Shown piece by piece: positions 1-8,519 of a stretch of 64,000 nt of DNA. This stretch comes from Croceivirga thetidis (GTDB lineage Bacteria > Bacteroidota > Bacteroidia > Flavobacteriales > Flavobacteriaceae). Where the stretch lies: assembly GCF_012272815.1 (NCBI RefSeq), contig NZ_JAAWWL010000002.1, positions 278,280 through 342,279 on the forward strand, read 5' to 3'. The position numbers and the translations under genes are program-made. Position 1 is the stretch's first letter. Every line of letters starts with the position of its first letter. Under the pieces are notes generated by a model, which worked only from the letters and a program-made list of their open reading frames with translations, was not told the origin of the DNA and did no database searches.

Positions 1-11
1 AAAAAAATGGT

Positions 12-299
12 ATGGATCCAAAAGACCCAGATGAATTTTATGCAAGATTGAGAGATCAATTACTTGAAGACACCAAATGGCCTTCAGATTATCTCTACAA
101 ATTCATCATACCAACAGACGACGAAAAGAGCGCGCAAATCAATAAAATATTTGATAATACTGGTGCTGTAATTCAATCTAAGAAATCTAAAAATGGAAAA
201 TACACAAGTATTTCGGTAAATGTGAGAATGAATGGTCCCGAAGATGTTATTGCGAAATACAAAGAAGTCTCTAAAGTAGAAGGTGTAATTTCACTTTAG
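12..299 (+). CDS. DUF493 (YbeD-like) family protein
   Basis: A 95-residue soluble protein with the alternating strand/helix pattern of the small ferredoxin-like DUF493 family (E. coli YbeD relatives), including a central KKSKNGKYTSISVNVRM strand segment. Family members are small cytoplasmic proteins, often proposed to be regulatory; no enzymatic role is established. The ATG at 12 is used because the family begins close to this point. An ATG at 7 is in another frame. It is followed after 67 bases by DUF4290 and murA on the same strand, a plausible housekeeping transcription unit. The upstream region lies outside the window, so a slightly earlier start cannot be excluded. Confidence 0.85.
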   Translation: MDPKDPDEFYARLRDQLLEDTKWPSDYLYKFIIPTDDEKSAQINKIFDNTGAVIQSKKSKNGKYTSISVNVRMNGPEDVIAKYKEVSKVEGVISL

Positions 300-366
300 A
301 CAACTGGTATATTTTTATTATTTTGCAGCCTTAAGAATACTTTCCTTTTAATTTAATTTCCACAAT

Positions 367-1014
367 TTGGTATCAATTGATGATTTAGAATACAATACAG
401 AGCGGCCACATTTGCATATACCCGAATATGGCAGACATTTTCAAAAAATGGTCGACCATGCTGTCTCAATAGAAGATAGGGAAGAAAGAAATAAAGTAGC
501 CCAAGCTATAATCAGTGTTATGGGCAATTTACAACCTCACTTGCGTGATGTTCCTGATTTCCAGCATAAACTTTGGGATCAGCTATTTATAATGTCCGAC
601 TTTAAACTTGAGGTCGATTCACCATTTCCTATTACAGCGAAGGAGGTATTGCAGCAACGTCCTGAACCATTGGAATATCCTCAGAATCATCCAAAATATA
701 GGTTTTACGGTAACAATATCAAACGTATGATTGATGTTGCTGTAAATTGGGAAAAAGGAGACTTACGTGATGGGTTGGAATATGCCATTGCGAATCACAT
801 GAAAAAATGCTATCTAAATTGGAACAAGGATTCGGTAGAAGACACTGTAATTTTTGACCACTTAAAAGAATTAAGCAATGGCGCAATTGATTTGGCTCCA
901 GATGGGGAAAATCTCACAGAAAGCAATCAATTTTTAAAGAACAGATCCAATAAAGGAAATAGAAGTGGTGGAAGAAAGAACCAACGAAACCACAGAAATA
1001 AAAAGCGTCATTAA
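367..1014 (+). CDS. DUF4290 domain-containing protein
   Basis: A 215-residue cytoplasmic protein matching the Bacteroidota-specific DUF4290 family. It has a helical body (residues 1-185, with the pattern YGRHFQKMVDHA near the start) and a strongly basic tail from about residue 190, rich in Lys, Arg, Asn and Gly (ends RNHRNKKRH), which looks like a nucleic-acid-binding tail. The start is a TTG at 367; no closer ATG fits the conserved N-terminus. It lies 16 bases upstream of murA. The DUF4290-murA pairing is common in Flavobacteriia as far as I recall. Function is unknown; the tail-based RNA-binding idea is inference. Confidence 0.85.
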   Translation: MVSIDDLEYNTERPHLHIPEYGRHFQKMVDHAVSIEDREERNKVAQAIISVMGNLQPHLRDVPDFQHKLWDQLFIMSDFKLEVDSPFPITAKEVLQQRPEPLEYPQNHPKYRFYGNNIKRMIDVAVNWEKGDLRDGLEYAIANHMKKCYLNWNKDSVEDTVIFDHLKELSNGAIDLAPDGENLTESNQFLKNRSNKGNRSGGRKNQRNHRNKKRH

Positions 1015-1030
1015 ATAGACTTCAACCTAG

Positions 1031-2338
1031 ATGGGAACATTTCGAATTGAAGGGGGCCACAAATTAGCGGGTGAAATCACACCTCAAGGCGCCAAAAACG
1101 AAGCATTGCAAATTCTATGTGCAGTGCTGCTCACTCCCGAAAAAGTAACAATCAATAATATACCTGATATTATTGATGTCAATAAGTTAATTGCCCTACT
1201 TGAAGACTTAGGTGTTAAAATTCAGAAAAAAGGTAAAGGTTCTTACACCTTCAAAGCAGATGATGTTAATCTAGAATATCTTCAATCAGCTCAATTCAAA
1301 CAAGATGGCCGAGGTCTTAGGGGTTCTATTATGTTGGTTGGACCCTTACTAGGAAGATTCGGCACAGGGTATATACCCAAACCTGGAGGAGATAAAATCG
1401 GAAGAAGAAGATTAGATACCCATTTCGAAGGCTTTATTAAGCTGGGAGCAAAATTCAGATACAACAAAGAGGAGTATTTCTACGGAGTAGAAGCGGATAA
1501 ATTGGTAGGCACTTATATGTTACTGGATGAGGCTTCGGTTACAGGAACCGCCAATATCGTAATGGCAGCTGTACTGGCAGAGGGCACCACTACCATTTAC
1601 AATGCCGCTTGCGAACCTTATTTGCAACAGCTTTGCAAAATGCTTGTTCGTATGGGTGCAAAAATCTCTGGTATTGGTTCAAACCTTCTAACTATTGAAG
1701 GTGTAGAAAGATTAGGAGGAACAGAGCATACTATGCTTCCAGACATGATTGAGATAGGAAGTTGGGTTGGTTTGGCGGCCATGACCAGGAGCGAATTAAC
1801 CATTAAAAATGTCAGTTGGGATAATTTGGGACAAATACCAAATGCTTTTAAAAAGCTTGGGATTCAGATGCACCTTAAAGGAGATGACATTTATATTCCT
1901 CCGCATACCGATGGTTACGAAATACAAAATTATATAGATGGTTCAATTTTGACGATTGCCGATGCGCCATGGCCAGGTTTGACACCAGACTTATTAAGTA
2001 TTTTATTGGTTGTGGGTACCCAGGCACGTGGTGAATTGATTATCCATCAAAAAATGTTTGAAAGCCGATTGTTTTTTGTAGATAAACTGTTGGACATGGG
2101 GGCCAAAATAATTCTTTGTGATCCACACAGAGCTACCGTTATTGGTCATGACTTTAAATCTACTTTAAAAGCTACTACGATGACTTCACCTGATATAAGG
2201 GCTGGTGTTTCGTTATTGATAGCAGCATTGTCTGCAAAAGGAACCTCAACCATTCATAATATTGAACAGATTGATAGGGGTTACGAGAATATTGATGAGC
2301 GATTACGCAATATAGGAGCAAATATTGTCAGGGTCTAA
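1031..2338 (+). CDS. murA: UDP-N-acetylglucosamine 1-carboxyvinyltransferase (MurA)
   Basis: Transfers enolpyruvate from PEP to UDP-GlcNAc, the first committed step of peptidoglycan synthesis, in the cytoplasm. The 435-residue length is normal for MurA. The substrate-binding Lys22-Asn23 (GAKNEA), the loop following GPLLGRFG, and the C-terminal IDRGYENIDERL motif are all present. The catalytic loop reads PGGDKIG, so Asp121 occupies the position of Cys115 of E. coli MurA; this substitution is known to remove fosfomycin alkylation while keeping activity. The stop overlaps the convergent BLUF gene by 4 bases. Confidence 0.97.
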   Translation: MGTFRIEGGHKLAGEITPQGAKNEALQILCAVLLTPEKVTINNIPDIIDVNKLIALLEDLGVKIQKKGKGSYTFKADDVNLEYLQSAQFKQDGRGLRGSIMLVGPLLGRFGTGYIPKPGGDKIGRRRLDTHFEGFIKLGAKFRYNKEEYFYGVEADKLVGTYMLLDEASVTGTANIVMAAVLAEGTTTIYNAACEPYLQQLCKMLVRMGAKISGIGSNLLTIEGVERLGGTEHTMLPDMIEIGSWVGLAAMTRSELTIKNVSWDNLGQIPNAFKKLGIQMHLKGDDIYIPPHTDGYEIQNYIDGSILTIADAPWPGLTPDLLSILLVVGTQARGELIIHQKMFESRLFFVDKLLDMGAKIILCDPHRATVIGHDFKSTLKATTMTSPDIRAGVSLLIAALSAKGTSTIHNIEQIDRGYENIDERLRNIGANIVRV

Positions 2339-2763
2339 TTCGCAGAATACAATATTTCATTAACACTTTTAAAAAACTCAAGTGCCATGAGGCTTGGTTT
2401 TTCGAAAACATTGGATTTTTGAAATATCAAATCAATCTTCCTGGATTTCTGATCGGCAGAACTACCATTTAGTCCAAAATCGTGAAATGCCATACTCCAA
2501 TCCACAAACAATGGGCGTTCCAATATTCGTTCGTTGATAGTAACAATGTGTGAATGACGCGAATCGTTTAAAATTTTTTGATAAAGTTTGGTAACCTGAT
2601 TTTGATCTCCTTCCAATAATTGGAGGAATTGGTTATTGTGGTATAACAAACAACCAGTAATACCTAGGTCCTCATTGTTTGTGCGAGCCGCACTTAGCAT
2701 TTGATAGATATCGGATTTCCCAAACTCCGGTTTCGCAAGGGAGCGATAAATAATGGAATACAT
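2335..2763 (-). CDS. BLUF domain blue-light photoreceptor
   Basis: A 142-residue stand-alone BLUF protein (blue-light sensing using FAD). The signature residues are visible: Tyr6 in SIIYRS, the Asn/Ile region TNNEDLGITG, Gln48 within NNQFLQLLEG, and Trp89/Met91 in FVDWSMAF. There is no fused GGDEF, EAL or cyclase output, so it should act through a protein partner, as short BLUF proteins of the PixD type do. A TATCTTTG box lies upstream at 2788-2795 on its strand. It lies about 3.8 kb from the photolyase operon, but no shared regulation is visible. Confidence 0.93.
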   Translation of the reverse strand: MYSIIYRSLAKPEFGKSDIYQMLSAARTNNEDLGITGCLLYHNNQFLQLLEGDQNQVTKLYQKILNDSRHSHIVTINERILERPLFVDWSMAFHDFGLNGSSADQKSRKIDLIFQKSNVFEKPSLMALEFFKSVNEILYSAN

Positions 2764-2787
2764 TTAAAATTAAGTTAGGTTGCTTCC

Positions 2788-2795
2788 CAAAGATA
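2788..2795 (-). promoter_or_regulatory. putative -7 box (TATCTTTG) for the BLUF gene
   Basis: Exact match to the Bacteroidota TAnnTTTG element on the minus strand, 24 bases before the BLUF start codon. The nearest TTG (2820-2822) is 24 bases away, slightly beyond the usual 17-23 spacing, so only the -7 element is supported. Confidence 0.4.
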
Positions 2796-2928
2796 CTTAT
2801 TTTGTTTAACTTTTTTTTTCAATATTTTTAGGTAAATCCATGATTCATTATTAGAAACCTCAATATTAAATAGGGTTTTAGGTTGTTTTTTTATTGAATT
2901 AGAGCGTTAAACAAAATAGGGCCTTGTT

Positions 2929-3363
2929 TCACCTTAAATTGCTATATTTTGCTTTAAAGTAAAGCACATTGAGAAGAAAAAGCACAGACCAAGCAACTGT
3001 TCTATACCAATTTTGTGCTACCAAGTTTTTCAAAGTTGTTTCTTGAATAATACCCATACTAATTTCATTGTGCATGGGTACGAAAACTAAAAACGTTAAT
3101 AACCAAACCATTACAACACCACAAGCACTCAAAATTGTATAAACGTTTCTAACTTTTATGATTTGAATAGACACAACACTCAATTGACCCAACATTAATG
3201 GTATTACTACAGTTGAAATTGCATTAGTGTAAATTGGATGCCAATGCCCCAATTTTTCAAATGAATAGAATTGAAAACCGGGATAAATTATTAGTTGAAC
3301 CAACCAAATAAGAACGACTAGCCCAAAATCAAACAATAGTCGTGCAATAAGTAGTTTATTCAC
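2929..3363 (-). CDS. four-helix integral membrane protein, function unknown
   Basis: A 144-residue protein with about four hydrophobic segments (near residues 7-28, 48-68, 76-100 and 120-138). Charged residues are mostly confined to the loops, including HNEIS after helix 3. The overall look resembles DUF1772-type small membrane proteins, but I cannot assign a family with confidence. Its start overlaps the stop of the pirin gene by 4 bases (ATGA arrangement), indicating translational coupling with pirin and the secreted protein upstream. Confidence 0.75.
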   Translation of the reverse strand: MNKLLIARLLFDFGLVVLIWLVQLIIYPGFQFYSFEKLGHWHPIYTNAISTVVIPLMLGQLSVVSIQIIKVRNVYTILSACGVVMVWLLTFLVFVPMHNEISMGIIQETTLKNLVAQNWYRTVAWSVLFLLNVLYFKAKYSNLR

Positions 3364-4358
3364 TTTTCAACTAGATTTCCGTTGGGGTATAAGGCAAATC
3401 GTCCTTTTTCCTTTTCGTGCACATTGTCATGATATCGCCAAGGCCATCCTCCAAACTGAGTCATTCGGTATTCTTCAAATGCTTTTTGCAATTCGTCTTG
3501 ACTATTCATTACAAATGGTCCTTGTTGGGCTACAGGCTCTCCTATAGGTACTCCTTGGAGCAGAAGAAAAGAGGCATTTTTGGAGCCAATTTTTAAATGG
3601 GTTGAAAAGGTTGAATCTAAATCGACTCCATTTTGGGCATTTATGGTATTTCCATCAATATTAATTTCAGAACCTTCATAAAAATAGAGGCTTCTATTCA
3701 CTAAAGATTCTGTGGAAGGTATTTCGAATTCGGTATTTGCTTTAATTTTCAAGGTCCATATCGACACAAGGTTTTCTTCCTCGGCCGCCCATGAATTCGG
3801 GGCAGGTGGTACTGCCTTTTGATTGTTATATGTCCCGGCTATTAGTTGAATTCGGGCATTCTTGGTCTTGATAATCGGAATGTCTTCGTGCCACAGCATT
3901 TTAAAGTGTGGCTCGGTAAACTTATCTTTTTGAGGTAGGTTCAACCAAATTTGAAAGAGTTCTAGGGTATTTTCTTTATTCTCATTCAATAAGGGAAACA
4001 TTTCTGAGTGCTGCACGCCTCTACCGGCCGTCATCCATTGCACATCTCCTTGACCAAAACGCCCGGCAGCTCCTAGGGAATCTGAGTGATCACAAAATCC
4101 TTTATTAACAATCGTAATCGTTTCAAAGCCACGGTGAGGGTGTGCTGGAAATCCTGGGATTGTTTGGCCATGGTACATTCGCCAACCATCTTTTGTAATA
4201 AAATCGTTACCGAGTGCCCTTCCTTTCAGCAATTCAGGGTCAGGACCCATTTCACTTGTGCCTTTTGGGTAGTGGTCCAGATGATAAACACAAAAGAGGA
4301 AAGGGTCTTGTGTTTCCCATGGAAAACCTAATGGAAAAATTCGTAGAATAGGATTCAT
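3360..4358 (-). CDS. pirin family protein
   Basis: A 332-residue bicupin. The N-terminal cupin carries the pirin metal-binding signature PAHPHRGFETIT and the GVQHSE histidine, giving the usual His/His/His/Glu iron site. Known pirins act as quercetin dioxygenase-like enzymes or redox-sensitive cofactors, and their substrates in Bacteroidota are undefined. The gene is tightly coupled: 4-base overlaps with both the upstream secreted protein and the downstream membrane protein. No signal peptide is seen, so it should be cytoplasmic. Confidence 0.93.
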   Translation of the reverse strand: MNPILRIFPLGFPWETQDPFLFCVYHLDHYPKGTSEMGPDPELLKGRALGNDFITKDGWRMYHGQTIPGFPAHPHRGFETITIVNKGFCDHSDSLGAAGRFGQGDVQWMTAGRGVQHSEMFPLLNENKENTLELFQIWLNLPQKDKFTEPHFKMLWHEDIPIIKTKNARIQLIAGTYNNQKAVPPAPNSWAAEEENLVSIWTLKIKANTEFEIPSTESLVNRSLYFYEGSEINIDGNTINAQNGVDLDSTFSTHLKIGSKNASFLLLQGVPIGEPVAQQGPFVMNSQDELQKAFEEYRMTQFGGWPWRYHDNVHEKEKGRFALYPNGNLVEK

Positions 4359-4873
4359 TTTTGTTCCGAATTAAATTGAGTTTCTAGATAGACCTGTTCC
4401 CACACCCCTTGAATGTAATTGCCTACTTTAAAATTGTAGGTATTGTCATTCACATATTCCCAGTAATCCGAAACCAGTGTATCTCCATACACATATTCGT
4501 AACGAAGGTTTTTGTCCTCAACAAAGATTTTCCCCTTCGTTAATCCCCCGAAAACATCGAATTCCCAGAATTCAACAAATCCTATTTCAGAATTCCATTT
4601 GCGAATGCCATGATTTCTATTTCCAAATTTAGTTTGCTCTTGGTCTGTAAAACCCTTAGATTCTACAATGACCAAGGTGCTATCGAGGCTATAACTAAAA
4701 GTGCTTACTTGTTTAAAAAGAGAACCATCACCCCATTTGCCTTCAGCACTCCAAGTTTTGCCGATAAAGTTTTCAAAAATGTCCAAAGGCTTTTGAGAGT
4801 AGCAAAATGTAAACTCCAAACCAAATAACACGAGAAATAAAAGGCTGTTTTTTCTAATAAAACTAGTTTGCAA
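4355..4873 (-). CDS. secreted lipocalin-like hypothetical protein
   Basis: No named family is recognised. The body, about 150 residues of alternating polar and aromatic strands (GKTWSAEGKW, RKWNSEIGFVEFWEF, YVYGDTLVSDYWEYV), looks like a small beta-barrel of the lipocalin/YybH type, but that is inference. The start is chosen as TTG at 4873. It gives a clean signal peptide (Arg-Lys followed by SLLFLVLFGLEF, cleavage near CYSQK) and only an 11-base overlap with the Lacal_2735 gene upstream. Longer starts (ATG 4954, 4921 or 4912) would read deep through that gene. Its stop overlaps the pirin start by 4 bases. Confidence 0.65.
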   Translation of the reverse strand: MQTSFIRKNSLLFLVLFGLEFTFCYSQKPLDIFENFIGKTWSAEGKWGDGSLFKQVSTFSYSLDSTLVIVESKGFTDQEQTKFGNRNHGIRKWNSEIGFVEFWEFDVFGGLTKGKIFVEDKNLRYEYVYGDTLVSDYWEYVNDNTYNFKVGNYIQGVWEQVYLETQFNSEQK

Positions 4874-5030
4874 GGGATTCAATTTTCTTTTGAATTTTGT
4901 CAGCCTCAGCATATTTTTCATCGCTGGCTGAGCGATTAATTTTTGAGAGATCAAAAGCTTCTTTCATTAATTTTTGATATTGTTCTTGTAACTTTTCTAT
5001 CTCTGTTTTCTTTTTAAATAATCCGAACAT
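4863..5030 (-). CDS. Lacal_2735 family small protein
   Basis: A 55-residue cytoplasmic protein beginning MFGLFKKKTEIEKLQEQY and ending IQKKIESLAN. The short hydrophobic MFGLF start followed by a charged, mostly helical body rich in Lys and Glu is characteristic of the Lacal_2735 family of Flavobacteriia. Function is unknown; family members are recognised only by conservation. The ATG is at 5030 and the TAG at 4863-4865. It lies just downstream of the M20 hydrolase stop (17-base gap) on the same strand, and it defines where the next gene can start. Confidence 0.85.
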   Translation of the reverse strand: MFGLFKKKTEIEKLQEQYQKLMKEAFDLSKINRSASDEKYAEADKIQKKIESLAN

Positions 5031-5047
5031 AGCAATTTTTATTTCTA

Positions 5048-6475
5048 TTAATTACCACCAATGGGTGGAGGTCCATCTATCATGGCCTCATATTTCTGAT
5101 CACCTTTACGGGTTTTGAATTCTTCTTTAACTTTTTCCACAAGTTTTTGGTCTTCAAATAAATCAACCATGGTCATGGCCATAGCCTTAGAGGCATAAAT
5201 CATTCCTTTATGGCCAACGCTCATCCCACCGCAGGCTACAACTGCCCATGAATGCCAAGGTGTGTCCTTCGGTGCTGTGGTAACACTTAAATTGATATTG
5301 GGTACATTCCAGCTTACATCGGCTACATCTGTGGAACCCCCGCCGGGGTTTTCTTCAGTTTCTTTTAGAGGTTTTATTGTGCTATCAAAACCCACCTCTG
5401 GCTTGGAAGTAGCTTTTTGAATGCCTTTACCAAAAACGATTTCTTCTTCAGTATAGGTTATAGGTCCTAACAGTTCTAAGTTATTTTGCATTATCTCGCC
5501 TCCAGCCCGATTAACCAACATTTCATAGATACCTGAGACTAAAGAAATTTTATAATCAACATTGGCCATAATAGCAGCACCCTCAGCCATCTTTTTTACA
5601 TGTTCATAGGTAGGCATCATTACCTTTCTTTTGGGATCCCTAACCCTGACCCAAAGTTTTGAATAATCCGGAACTACATTTACAACTTGACCACCGTCTT
5701 GAATGTGGTAATGAATTCTTGAGGTAGGGCGAATATGTTCTCTATAATAATTAATTCCAGTAGTGTAAAGTTCAAGTGCATCTGAGGCACTACGACCATT
5801 CCATGGATCCCCAGAAGCATGCGCAGCTTGCCCATAGAATTCAACGATAAAATCAATTAAAGATAGTGTGCTCTGAACATCAGCCTCAATATTAGCGCCA
5901 GGGTGCCAGCTGACATTAACATCAACATCATCCCATAAACCGGCCTCGACCATCCAGACCTTGGCAAAATATTTTTCTTCAGCTGGAGTTCCCAAGAACT
6001 TTACCGTACCCTTTAAATTACCGGCCTCTATTTGTTCTTTAATTGCTATTGCGGCTCCTAAACTTGCTGCTCCGAACATATTATGACCACAGCCATGTCC
6101 TGGCGCACCTTCTACCATCGGGTTTTTAGTTGGCATGGTTTTTTGGGATAATCCAGGTAGCGCATCGAATTCACCTAGAATGCTTATCACTGGTTTTCCT
6201 GAACCGTAGGTTGCTGTAAAAGCAGTTGGTATTTCAGCTACGCCTCGAGTTACATTAAGACCGTTGCGTTCGGCATAACTTGCCAAAACCTCGGCTGACT
6301 TCGATTCTTCAAATGCAATCTCTGCATATTCCCAAATAGAATCACTGAGTTTAATTAGATTCTCCTTGTGTTTTTCAATGGCATTTACAACGGCCTTCTT
6401 ATTCTTACCCATTTTTTGGGCTCCTAGGTTGAAACAAAGAAGACAAAAAAACGTTGGCAGTAGTAATTTTTTCAT
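5048..6475 (-). CDS. M20 family amidohydrolase, secreted (AbgB-like)
   Basis: A 475-residue metal-dependent amidohydrolase/peptidase of the M20D type, resembling p-aminobenzoyl-glutamate hydrolase subunit B. Residues 1-19 form a Sec signal peptide ending GAQ. The metal and catalytic motifs are GHGCGHNMFG (His127, Cys129, His131) and PAEEKYF (Glu166-Glu167), with a dimerisation insert after GQAAHASGDPWNG. It probably cleaves N-acyl or amide bonds of amino acid conjugates in the periplasm; the substrate cannot be read from sequence. It is separated by 44 bases from the photolyase stop upstream. Confidence 0.9.
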   Translation of the reverse strand: MKKLLLPTFFCLLCFNLGAQKMGKNKKAVVNAIEKHKENLIKLSDSIWEYAEIAFEESKSAEVLASYAERNGLNVTRGVAEIPTAFTATYGSGKPVISILGEFDALPGLSQKTMPTKNPMVEGAPGHGCGHNMFGAASLGAAIAIKEQIEAGNLKGTVKFLGTPAEEKYFAKVWMVEAGLWDDVDVNVSWHPGANIEADVQSTLSLIDFIVEFYGQAAHASGDPWNGRSASDALELYTTGINYYREHIRPTSRIHYHIQDGGQVVNVVPDYSKLWVRVRDPKRKVMMPTYEHVKKMAEGAAIMANVDYKISLVSGIYEMLVNRAGGEIMQNNLELLGPITYTEEEIVFGKGIQKATSKPEVGFDSTIKPLKETEENPGGGSTDVADVSWNVPNINLSVTTAPKDTPWHSWAVVACGGMSVGHKGMIYASKAMAMTMVDLFEDQKLVEKVKEEFKTRKGDQKYEAMIDGPPPIGGN

Positions 6476-6519
6476 TTTTGAAAGTTTTTATGGTCTTTTC
6501 TAAAAGTACCAAAAAAGTA

Positions 6520-7824
6520 TTAACCCACTGCTTCTTTGTAAGTCTTGAGGCAACGTTCCCTTGCCATTTTGTGGTCAACCATTTTTGCTGGATATGTAAG
6601 CTCTTGAAGTTCAGGTACCCATTTGTCTATATACCCCCTGTTTTTATCAAACTTATCCACTTGGGTCATAGGGTTGAAAATTCTAAAATAAGGTGCTGCA
6701 TCAACACCACTTCCAGCAGCCCATTGCCAGTTGCCAACATTACTGCTCATTTCATAATCCAAGAGTTTTTCGGCAAAATATGCTTCTCCCCATCGCCAGT
6801 CTATCAATAAGTGCTTGCAGAGAAAACTGGCTACCAACATACGTACGCGATTATGCATGTAACCAGTATTATTAAGTTCACGCATACCAGCATCTACAAG
6901 AGCATAACCTGTTTGACCATTTTTCCACTTTTCGAATTCCTCTTCGTTATTCCGCCATTCGATTCGGTCATATTTTGGCTTAAAGGCATTATTAGCAGTA
7001 TGGGGAAAGTGCCAAAGAATTTGCATGAAAAACTCCCTCCAAATTAATTCATTCCAGAAAACCTCGTTTTCTTCAGCTATTGCCTTTTTGACCATTTTAC
7101 GAATGGAAACAGTACCGAATCGTAAGTGTGGACCTAAACGAGATGTACCATTTTCAATGGCCGGATAATTTCGGGTTCCTTCGTAATTTTCAATTAGGTT
7201 TTTGGTAACTACATAATCTGGCACTTCAATTTCAGAAAGTTCAAAACCAATATCTGATAAGGTTAAATTGGGCAGTTTATCGTTTGCCCATAAATTTTTC
7301 ATGTAAAGTTCGTATTCGACCAAATCTGTGACAGTGTTGAATGCCTCCTTCCATTTTCGCATATATGGAGTGTACACGACATAAGGTTCACCGTTACCCT
7401 TTAAAATATCCCCCTTTTCAAATATAACTTGGTCTTTGAAGGTTTTTAATGATAAACCTTTGGATTCGAGTAATGCATTTACTTCTTTATCTCTTTTTAA
7501 TGCATATGGTTCGTAATCATGGTTGGTGAAGACGGTTACAACCTCGAACTCATCCAGCAGTGCTTTGAAAACCTCAACAGGCTTTCCGAAATAACAGGCC
7601 ACAGAACTGCCATGTTTCGATTGTAACTCTTGACGAAGTTGCTGTAAATGTTTGTAAATAAAAGAGACGCGTGCATCCTTTCTAGGTAGTTTGTCAAGTA
7701 TTTCAGAATCAAAAATAAAAATGGGCATGACAGGATTCTCACCCTTTAAAGCATGATGAAGACCTACATTGTCGTCAAGGCGCAAGTCTCGTCTAAACCA
7801 AAAAATATTGATTTTGTTTGCCAT
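6520..7824 (-). CDS. phrB: deoxyribodipyrimidine photo-lyase (cryptochrome/photolyase family)
   Basis: A 434-residue class I photolyase that repairs cyclobutane pyrimidine dimers using reduced FAD and light. The N-terminal antenna domain starts NIFWFRRDLRLDDNVGLHHA. The FAD-binding helical domain has WNELIWREFFMQILWHFP, the DAGMRELNNTGYMHNRVRM active-site segment, and WQWAAGSGVDAAPYFRIFNP with the conserved Trp and Asn/Asp residues. The length is short for class I but typical of Bacteroidota. Its start codon overlaps the SDR stop by 1 base, so SRPBCC, SDR and photolyase form one operon. Confidence 0.96.
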   Translation of the reverse strand: MANKINIFWFRRDLRLDDNVGLHHALKGENPVMPIFIFDSEILDKLPRKDARVSFIYKHLQQLRQELQSKHGSSVACYFGKPVEVFKALLDEFEVVTVFTNHDYEPYALKRDKEVNALLESKGLSLKTFKDQVIFEKGDILKGNGEPYVVYTPYMRKWKEAFNTVTDLVEYELYMKNLWANDKLPNLTLSDIGFELSEIEVPDYVVTKNLIENYEGTRNYPAIENGTSRLGPHLRFGTVSIRKMVKKAIAEENEVFWNELIWREFFMQILWHFPHTANNAFKPKYDRIEWRNNEEEFEKWKNGQTGYALVDAGMRELNNTGYMHNRVRMLVASFLCKHLLIDWRWGEAYFAEKLLDYEMSSNVGNWQWAAGSGVDAAPYFRIFNPMTQVDKFDKNRGYIDKWVPELQELTYPAKMVDHKMARERCLKTYKEAVG

Positions 7825-8516
7825 TAATTAATATTCAATGTAGACATTCCACCATCGACCCCGATTATTTGCCCTGTTATCCATGTGCTTTCATCACCCA
7901 GTAAAAAAACAGCTAAGTTTGCTATGTCATCCGGTTTGCCGAATCTTTTTAAAGGATGGCGTTGAGCCATCAATTCACGTTTCTTATCGTTGCTCAAAAG
8001 TCTTCCAGCCAATGGGGTGTCCACCAGTGATGGTGCAATGCAATTCACTCGAATTTTTGGAGCATACTCGGCGGCCATTGATTTTGTAAAGCCTTCAATT
8101 GCTCCCTTTGCTGCGGCTACACTACTATGAAATGGCATTCCAGTCTGAACCGCCACAGTACTGAAAAATACCATTGAAGAGCCTTCCACAAGTCTTGTTA
8201 TTACACCTTTTAAAACTGAGACCATTGAGAAGAAATTCAATTCCATATCTTCTTTAAAAGTATCTGTGGTCAACATCTTAAAGGGCTTTAAATTTATACT
8301 GCCTGGACAGTATACAAAACCATGGAGCACATCAGGGAGTTCAGTTTCATCTATACTGTCGGAAGTAGCATCGAAACTAATATAGTTGACATCAAGATTT
8401 CCTAATTTTTCATTCGTTCGTGAAGCAACATAAACTGTGTGATTTTCATGGAGGTTTTTGGCAATTTCAAAACCGATACCATGGGATCCACCAATTAATA
8501 AGATATTTTTTGACAT
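7824..8516 (-). CDS. atypical short-chain dehydrogenase/reductase in photolyase operon
   Basis: A 230-residue Rossmann protein with the NAD(P)-binding GGSHGIGFEIA at residues 9-19 and a C-terminal GQIIGVDGGMST typical of SDRs. The catalytic Ser is present (Ser119 in FFSTVAV). The YxxxK motif is altered: Val133 replaces Tyr, with Lys137 kept in VAAAKGAIEG. The usual NNAG strand motif reads YCPG. It is therefore unlikely to be a standard ketoreductase and may be a binding or non-oxidoreductase member. It is coupled to the photolyase (1-base overlap) and lies 3 bases after SRPBCC. Confidence 0.88.
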   Translation of the reverse strand: MSKNILLIGGSHGIGFEIAKNLHENHTVYVASRTNEKLGNLDVNYISFDATSDSIDETELPDVLHGFVYCPGSINLKPFKMLTTDTFKEDMELNFFSMVSVLKGVITRLVEGSSMVFFSTVAVQTGMPFHSSVAAAKGAIEGFTKSMAAEYAPKIRVNCIAPSLVDTPLAGRLLSNDKKRELMAQRHPLKRFGKPDDIANLAVFLLGDESTWITGQIIGVDGGMSTLNIN

Positions 8517-8519
8517 GAT

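Noticed and set aside
6454-6810. 118-codon frame opposite the photolyase 3' end
   Set aside because: Cys/Phe/His-rich translation typical of antisense frames; the minus strand carries a canonical photolyase.
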